Shown here: positions 57,149-64,000 of the stretch, piece after piece | Layout of the letters: every line of letters begins with the position of its first letter | Numbering within the stretch: the first letter of the stretch is position 1 | Assembly (NCBI GenBank): GCA_019671135.1 | Contig: JAHRHY010000023.1 | Location: 496,001-560,000 of the forward strand | DNA: 64,000 nucleotides | Direction: 5' to 3' | Source of the DNA: Linnemannia hyalina | Lineage: Eukaryota > Mortierellomycota > Mortierellomycetes > Mortierellales > Mortierellaceae | The notes under the pieces: model-generated | Database searches by the model: none | Told to the model about the DNA's origin: nothing | Seen by the model: only the letters and a program-made list of their open reading frames with translations | Program-made: the position numbers and the translations under genes

Positions 57149-59814
57149 ATGGCTGCAATCTCGGAAAAGTACCAACACCAGGCTCCACTGCCATTCTCCC
57201 CTGCAGAGCTCGGAGACTTTCATCGCTTCCATGCCCATTCATGGGACACCGACGACCAGTTCCAGGCCGGTCTCCGCACCATCACCCAGACTCAGGCTAC
57301 GGACCCTTCCTTCTCCGAGCTGCTCAAAATGAAGCAATACTACTTTTCAACAAGGTAAGGAGGCTCCGCCTTGTACGCGGTCAGGCTCATTCGTTGCGCA
57401 GTATATGTTCTTTCTCCGGAACTTTTTGTTGCGATCGCATAGACTTATCTAAAGTGCCTTTACTTGCTTAGGATGAGTGTACGGATCAATCTGGATGACT
57501 ATCTCTCCTGGAGGAAGCACCTTGAGCAACCCTCGGATGACCCCAATGTGCCCATCTTCAAGCGGTTCGACGAATACAACTTTGACGCCGACCGCAAGTT
57601 CCAACAGGGTCTGCCCAGTATCATCGGACAGCTTGTCAAGGATGGCAAGAGCACACTGGATAAAGCTGCGCTGCAGAAGGAGATGACCAAAGCCAAGGCC
57701 TTTTACTACGCTCGGTACGTTTTCGTCTGAAGATATAGCTCCAGGGTCGTCTTTCGATTGATCTACTAGCAATGACTTACTCATTATCATCCTTGATTCC
57801 TCGTACATCCATTTTAGGTTTATCGAATTGTTCGATTTCCCAGCATATTTGGGATGGAAGGAAATGGAGAAATCCCAGGCTGGACCCGCATGCCCATATG
57901 CTCACCTCTGGCAGAACAAGGGCAAGGGAGCAGGAAACGAGCTGGAAGAGGACGCACAACAATTCTTGACCGCCACCCAACCACTCTCGACCGGTGCTCT
58001 TCAGGTCCACATCCACTCGCCTGCGACAAAGAACAGCTTCACAGGAGTGCGCTTGGCCAAGATGAGCCAGGCGATTGCAGAGGCCAAAACGGAAGAATCG
58101 ATCACATCTGTCTATTGGACTGTCAACTCTGGCAAGTCCACGCATAACGAGCGAGATCCCGAGTCTGAGATTGTGACAAAGGACGAAAAGTGGTTCGCTG
58201 GTGGAGTTACCGTTGGCGCGCCCTCAGAGAACGCCAAGTCGAAGCAGGATCCAGCTCAGGTCAAGGAGCGTCTTCGACAGTACTATTCCCTTGTGGATGA
58301 GATAAACACTATCACCAATGAACATGATAAGCCAGTTGTCAGGATTGTGGACGGCATTGTGTCCCTCTCCGCAGCATACCTCGCCTTTGGAGCTGCCAGT
58401 CAGCGAGTTATCACCGAGAACGCAACCCTCTCGTTCACTCCTACTTCAACCACAGAGGCCATCAACATTGTCAACAACCCCTTTGCAGGGCTCTGCCTCT
58501 TGGCACAGATTCAGGCCTCCTCTAAGAACGACACCAGTGCGCGCCCTTTGCCCAATGGCGTCGCTCACTACCTCGCCTTCTGCCCCGACTACATCCTTCG
58601 AGGACCTGATCTGCGGAAATTGGGATTGGCCGACTTTTTTATCTCGTCCTCCAAGAAGAAGGACATAGACGAAGCTATCGTCTCTGTCGCAGGATGCCCA
58701 CCTCCACATACCACCCAGGCTATCCGCATGGCGCTGAACGCTGAGGTTGTCTACCCTGGACCTGCCAAGATTGACGTTTGGCGATCCGAGATCGAAGAGT
58801 GCTTTGGTGTAAGTTTCTTTGTCTTCTTTTTGACTGGTAGGTAGATAATTTCCTCCGCAGCTGTTCCTAATTCGGGTTGATGTTTTTTGTACAATAGGAT
58901 GCTGCATCTTTGAAGGACATTGTCAGTAATCTGGAAAAGTACAGCAACAACTGGTCAAAGTCCATTCGTGCCTACATTGCATCACTGGAGCCCGTCTACG
59001 CCGAGGTACTTCTTACCACATGTTGGTTACAATGGTTGGAATGTTATGAAGGATGTACTTGGTCATTATATCTAATACCCACCCTTTATTTTTAATGTTG
59101 TAGTTGCTGTTCAAGGCCATTGAGAAAACGGCAGAGTTGACATCATTCAAGGAGGTCGCGCAACTGGAGTACAGATTGGCTCAGCGTTACTCAGAGTTTG
59201 AGGCTTCAACCGAGGAAGAAAAGACCACTAAGGCTCTCGCTGACCTTGGAGATTTTTTCGTCCCACTTGAGGCGGAAGAAGCAGAGCTGTTTAACTTTGA
59301 CTTTGCCACTTATCTCAAGGAGCACCAGGAGGACAAGGAACTTGCAAATGGCGCATCTACTTCTACGTCTATCGGGAAGAATGGCGCGAATGCTACTCAG
59401 GCGTGTCCATACCTTATTGGCAAGGTCACAGCCAACGGCGACAGTGTTGTGCCCTCTGATCATCCCCAGATCCCAGGCGTTGATTTCTCGGACACCGAGG
59501 CAGCCAAGGCGTGCCCTTATCTGGCTTCCAAGGAGAATGACACTCAGGAAAAGGCGGAAGTTGCAGCACCACCACCAGCAGATCACCCTTCAATCCCTGG
59601 AGTCGATTTCTCGGACCCCGAGGCCATCAAGGCATGCCCTTTCCTGTCTGCCAAGAACAAGCGCGAGGAGGCTGCGGTAACGGCGGCAAAAGAGAAGGAA
59701 GCGAGCTCTGCTATGCCTTCGGATCACCCTGTCATTCCTGGAGTCGATTTCTCGAACCCTGATGCCATCAAGGCGTGTCCCTTCCTTTCCTCTCAGCAGC
59801 AACAGCTGGCATAG
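57149..59814 (+). CDS. Crotonase/HIBCH-like protein with Cys-Pro C-terminal repeats
   Basis: Five exons: 57149-57354, 57472-57714, 57818-58808, 58898-59005 and 59104-59814 (2259 nt, 752 aa). The middle resembles the crotonase fold of 3-hydroxyisobutyryl-CoA hydrolases: V-R-I-V-D-G-I near 325, R-V-I-T-E-N-A-T, and a late L-R-G-P-D-L-R-K-L-G-L-A-D-F-F-I block. The Gly-rich oxyanion stretch is altered (S-L-S-A-A-Y), and the expected catalytic Glu after T-E-N-A-T is not evident, so it may not be a working hydrolase. The N-terminal 200 residues are unfamiliar. The C-terminus has three copies of a D-H-P-x-I-P-G-V-D-F-S unit, each followed by A-C-P-Y/F-L, plus a lone A-C-P-Y-L ahead of them. Cys-Pro pairs of this kind are known as heme-regulatory motifs. 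Confidence 0.72.
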
Positions 59815-60080
59815 AAGTCATGTTTGAGAACACAGAAACGTATTAAAACATTTTTTTATTTTTCTCCAGCCCTGAATGAAAATTGCTGGTGTAATTAATT
59901 CAGTACTTTTGTGAAAAGGTTGCCAAAGAAAGATAGAGATCGAAGAAAGAAACAGGAAGAAAGGAATGTGTGCCGCACACCACCGGTACAAGGTGGTCGT
60001 CAGAATGACCTACTGACACCCAACAACCACAGGCCCCTCCTGCTTTAGCACCAGCAGTTGTTCCATCCACAGTAATCACC
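59815..60080. other. Short gap between convergent genes
   Basis: Holds the 3' flanks of the crotonase-like gene and of the secreted peptide gene. No other feature seen. Confidence 0.5.
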
Positions 60081-60503
60081 TCACCACCTACCACGTCCTC
60101 GTCCACCACCCCACCAGTCGTCGTCGCAGCAGCAATCATCATCACAGCAATCATCGTGACCATCATACCCCCGCTTCTTCCACCAGTTCGTGGCCGTCGG
60201 GACAGGGTATGGGTATGCAGAAGCCACAGGGACAGGAACCGAGTACGGCTCGGCGTAAGGAATGGGGATCGTGGGCGCTACGTTGACCTGGGGAGCGATT
60301 TCGGTGTTGGCTTGGATGTTGGATTGGGTGGTGATTAGACTGTTGGGTGAGTAGATTGAGGCTTGCGAGCCGTAGGGGACGGGGCCGGAGGAGACGCCGG
60401 AATAGGCGAACGGGCCACCGAGGGGGTTCGGAGCCGCGAATGTGTTGGAGAGGAAGAGGGAGGTGGCGAGGAGGGCCAGGGTGCACGTAGTGGTGATGAA
60501 CAT
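60081..60503 (-). CDS. Secreted Pro-rich peptide with an Asp/Cys cluster, 140 aa
   Basis: Single exon. The first ~23 residues are a typical signal peptide (hydrophobic core rich in Leu and Ala, cleavage expected after A-F-A-A). The middle is Pro/Val/Tyr-rich with no domain. A dibasic K-K-R site, as cut by Kex2-type proteases, precedes the end: G-Y-D-G-H-D-D-C-C-D-D-D-C-C-C-D-D-D-W-W, then Gly/Arg repeats. The clustered Cys, Asp and His could bind metal. A short Cys-rich secreted protein may be a wall protein or an effector; the sequence does not decide. A TATAAA box lies about 70-80 bp upstream of the start. Confidence 0.65.
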   Translation of the reverse strand: MFITTTCTLALLATSLFLSNTFAAPNPLGGPFAYSGVSSGPVPYGSQASIYSPNSLITTQSNIQANTEIAPQVNVAPTIPIPYAEPYSVPVPVASAYPYPVPTATNWWKKRGYDGHDDCCDDDCCCDDDWWGGGRGRGRW

Positions 60504-60797
60504 TGCGGTGTGTTAGCTAGTGGTGTGAGAAGATGCTGTTGGTGAGGCTGGAAGGGATATTGGATGAAAGGCGGCGCCCTTTATACTTTCCGTTGCCTCC
60601 CCGTCAGTCCTCACAATCCTGCATCCTTGAGGCATTGGAATGCCCACTGTTGTTATAACGTCCCTTTATCAGCTGTGTATCACCTCATTGATACCTTTCT
60701 GCAACATACTATCAGCCTTCATCCTGCATCCGAAGGCCAGACAAACACAAGTACTGATAAACGGTGATGAGTTGAAGAAATGAATTTGGGAGTTCCT
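60504..60797. promoter_or_regulatory. Promoter of the secreted peptide gene
   Basis: TATAAA on the minus strand near 60582, preceded on that strand by a C/G-rich stretch. No gene seen. Confidence 0.45.
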
Positions 60798-61806
60798 TTA
60801 ATCATCGTCGGGATCGACCTTGCCGTGAGTCTTCTTTTTCTTCTTGGCCATCTTGACTGCTCGCTCATCCATGTATGTTGAGAAGAAATCTGTCGGCCGC
60901 TTCTTGTTCCCTCCTCCTGATGATGGTGCTGGTTTTGTAGGTGCTGCTGTTGTTGAGGTCGTGCTCTCTGATGATCCTGAAGCAGCAGCAGCGGCGGCAG
61001 CCTTGAGAACTGCAGGGTGCACCGCTGCCTGGTACTTGGCCTCCTTGTTCTTCTTCTTCAACCCACCCATAGACGCCGCCACCGTCGACACTCCTCCCCC
61101 TCCTCCAGCCTTAGGTACAACCCCTCCCACTCCCGCTCCCGCTCCCAGTCCTGATGACCCAGATCCGAATCCAGTAATATTCCGTGTCCGACTGTCCTCC
61201 TCATCCTCAGCTTGCTCCAGCAATTCCTTCCTCTTGGCGGCCATCATCAGCTTGTGTTCCATATACTTGTCCGGCAATGCATTCTTCTCTGCCTGCTCGG
61301 CCCTTACCAACTCTGCACCCACCACACCACCAGTGAGTTGGCGTTTCAGTTTTGATTCGAATGCGTTTAATGGGACGTGACGCATTTGGTCCTTATGCGA
61401 GAGGTACTTTGCTCCCAAGCCCAACCTACAACAAGAGGATCAATTGATCAGTATATTGGAATGAGTGCCTTGGTTATCTTATGCCATGTCTCCTGCGCAA
61501 TGATCCAGCTGACGAGTGCTTAAATAAAAATTACCCTGGTTGCCGTGGCTTGATAGCAGCTGAACCCACAAACCCAGAGCTATTCGTGGATATATCCTCA
61601 TCATCGTCCGAGAAGCCTTCTGGGTTAAGCCAAGAGGCGACTTTTGAACGTGCAAGGGAGACGGAGACGTCGAGTTGGGTCTTTAGCGCATCCAGGGCTT
61701 CGAACTGCTCCTTGCGCTGCTTCTTTGTTAGGTGCCCTCCTACTGGTCCTTTTGTTGTTGTTGTCCCTGCTCCTGATGCTGATGCTGATGCTGGGGTCTC
61801 GGCCAT
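60798..61806 (-). CDS. DUF3245-like protein, 299 aa
   Basis: Exons 61535-61806 and 60798-61425 (900 nt). The N-terminus is Thr/Ala-rich, then a helical block (K-K-Q-R-K-E-Q-F-E-A-L) with A-R-S-K-V-A-S-W-L-N-P, an acidic patch, and the G-L-G-L-G-A-K-Y motif right after the splice site. This W-L...L-G-L-G-A combination suggests the uncharacterised eukaryotic family DUF3245. The C-terminal half is low complexity (Gly, Ala, Ser) with basic Lys-rich ends, so nuclear or nucleolar placement is plausible. No enzyme motif is seen. Family assignment is from memory and needs a profile search. Confidence 0.65.
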
Positions 61807-64000
61807 TGTGGATGTAGCTGTTGGTTGTGATGCGTTTCGTGTGTTCCTCCTCGCGTGTGTTTTTGTTCGTTTCTTTTTTTTTTCCCTTCATTATTTTGTG
61901 TTTTTGACAGGACTGTTTATTTAGGAGTGTTAATTGTGCAGGTTGGTAAATCGCGCTCCTGTTTCGATTAGAAGAGGGTGATTAAATTTGTCCCTGAAAT
62001 CAAACGGGTCGAAGGAGGAAAAAGAGAGCAGGGAGACGACGGACTCCTTGCGACGGCCAACTCTGGATCATTGTTCGCTTCACTTCTGAGGGTGCCAAAG
62101 TGTTCTATTATTTTGCTGTACGCATACTTGTTCAACAGCCCAAAAAAACCCGCCTCGTCCTTGTTTCCAGAATATCAAGATAACCTGGCTATCAAAAACG
62201 CCTTACAACCTCCCCTCTTCCTCCCTGTTTGATGTGCGTGTCCGCCCAGTGTACCATACTCCTTGAAAAGGCGGAAGAGCATGGCTGTACTTCGAGTTCC
62301 AACGCCTTCCCATAAGTTTCCATTGAAGATGGTACAACAAACAAGCATTCAAATGTTTGTTACGACGTGAAACAAAGAAACTTGTCGAATCTCTGGAAGC
62401 AGAGAACAAACGCCCGCGCTTGTCTGTTCTATGTTCAGCCCTACTTTGTTTTTATGCGATCATGGGATGAATATACAAGACGTTCATACCATTGACGGTG
62501 TCTCTTCATTGACTATTCCTGTTCATACTTGGTCGAGTACGGCGTCTTCTTGACAGAGCTTGACAACAGATGGTGTACACCTCTCAGCTATGCTTAGTCT
62601 ACGACCAAAATGCCGTGCTCCTCATTGCCTCTCTCCCCCTTCTCCTCTCTTCCCATCCACTCATATCACTCAACGGCTCACGAATCCCTCTGCAATATCC
62701 CTTTGGTTGCGTTACACAGGACTATTGTGACTCCATGCCTGAAAATCTAATTTCCTTTCCTCCATCCTCCCCTCCGCTCTGTCCTGTCTCTACCAAAAAA
62801 AAAAACGGATCAAACCTCGGTAAAGCAGACGATCATCATAAAACTTTATTTTGAGAGCACTCTTGGGCTATATATTTTTTTTCTCTTCCCCTTTCCTGCT
62901 AGCTTTCATTTGCATTGCTTTCGCCCTTTTTACTCGTCTGTCATTCTGCCCGTTTTTCACGAGCGAATTATTTGCTCAATCTTGCTTTTGTTCTATTCTA
63001 CTGAACATCTCTCTACTCTGTTGATTTGCCCTCCTTTCCTCCGACAAGGAAGGTGAAAAAAAAAAGGTTTTATTTTGGCGATGTTACCGACAAAAGCGAA
63101 AAATAGCTCGCTGGAGATGGATTTTGTGGAGGTGTGGTGCTGCTCTTCTTTTTTATTTTGAGAGTGTGTATGTGAGAGGAGACGAAGGACAGGTGGGGGG
63201 AGGGGGGCCGCGTGCCAATAATATCTAATTACGATATAGATACACCGGAACCTTCCATTTCTGCTGGGTTGACAACACCAATTGGGTGAACTAATCGGCG
63301 CGACCAGGAAAGTTGTTGTTTGTTCGAAAGAGTTAAGAATTAGCAGAGAAGGAAGAGGATGGAGAACCAGCACGACAAAGAAAAGATACCTTACGACAAG
63401 AATAACAAAGGGTAAGGGATCGGGGGGTCGCAAATACCGCAATGCTCACTCTTGGCTTCGCTCCTTTGGTTACTCCATAAGTTGAAGTTGACGCTAGCGA
63501 TCGAACAGATGCGTGTGAGCCCTTCAATTCTCAGCAAAGATGGCTGAAAAGAGAGAGAGAGAGAGAGAGAGAGAAAGGACAGGGTAACAAGTAGGAGCAA
63601 GTGGGAACGACCTTTTTTTTAATGACCGTACTGTACATGTAGAACCTGTTGGTTTCAGGGCGGAGGATATCTTTGTTTTTGTGCTCTTAGTTCGGCATTC
63701 ATTTCTCATTGCGAGGTACGTACCTGGCACGATGAAGATGATGACGGTTGGTAGACTATGATAGAGGATGGAGGATGGATGGAGGAATGGGGTAAGCGAG
63801 TCCTCCTCCTCATCCTCCTCATCCTCCTCTTTCTACCATCGGAATTCGGCAAGCAGAAAGAAAATCGAACATCTATGAGGGATGCTCGATGGTACATTCA
63901 TATTTACGTGCAGTAAAAACACACACCACCACCACCACCAAATGGATTATGCGCATAGGAAGAGAAGGAGAAAAAAAAATGAGGCGAAAAGAAAAAAGAG
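61807..64000. other. Right end, no recognisable gene
   Basis: Short frames only. A GA microsatellite lies at about 63551-63573 and a TCC/TCATCC-rich stretch at 63801-63830. The last bases are A/G-rich. Genes with starts outside the window could reach in, but nothing exon-like was recognised. Confidence 0.55.

Noticed and set aside
1..64000. CRISPR arrays, bacterial operons, attachment sites, rRNA or tRNA genes
   Set aside because: The DNA is eukaryotic with spliced genes. No spaced direct repeats of CRISPR form were seen, and I saw no tRNA-like B-box or cloverleaf by eye; a tRNAscan-SE run would settle the latter.

Overview
This is a stretch of nuclear DNA from an early-diverging fungus. Mucoromycota is likely and Mortierellomycotina is my best guess. 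The evidence is internal: protein-coding genes broken by many GT-AG introns (mostly 70-400 nt), TATA and AATAAA signals, long homopolymers, an NRC-2/FPK1-type kinase, a PacC/Rim101 factor, a Tgl3/4/5 lipase, an ORMDL protein, a uS8 ribosomal protein, and a kinase/Sel1-repeat fossil with F-box and piggyBac genes around it. I could not run any search, so the taxon is inference.

Left block (about 1.8-25.5 kb) is conserved, gene-rich DNA: a small C2H2 finger protein (-), an AGC kinase (+), PacC/Rim101 (-) divergent from a patatin-domain triacylglycerol lipase (+), a short Ser/Thr-rich protein (-) with a decayed relative 2 kb away, glucosamine-6-phosphate deaminase (+), and ribosomal protein uS8 with a long intron.

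Middle block (about 25.7-52.4 kb) is accessory and repeat-rich. It holds (i) a dispersed helical-protein family, here Family 1, with two intact-looking copies, three broken copies and one doubtful copy; (ii) a four-exon Sel1-repeat protein; (iii) a six-exon gene with a candidate PD-(D/E)XK nuclease motif, a 142-bp tandem repeat upstream, and an internally deleted second copy 7 kb away; (iv) a dead kinase/Sel1 fusion; (v) an F-box protein; (vi) a dead piggyBac transposase; and (vii) a five-copy same-strand array, Family 2, that encodes a paired Cys/His finger plus coiled coil. Intact and broken copies alternate in this array, and a shared upstream module is still readable in four of the five.

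Right block (about 53-62 kb) is conserved again: ORMDL (-), divergent from a crotonase-like protein (+) with Cys-Pro repeats at its C-terminus, a secreted Asp/Cys-rich peptide (-), and a DUF3245-like protein (-). The two ends (1-1.86 kb and 61.8-64 kb) show no convincing gene.

Splice sites were chosen by eye. In every intact multi-exon gene the chosen exons sum to a whole number of codons. The most unusual material is the Family 2 array with its promoter module, and the candidate-nuclease gene with its deletion derivative.
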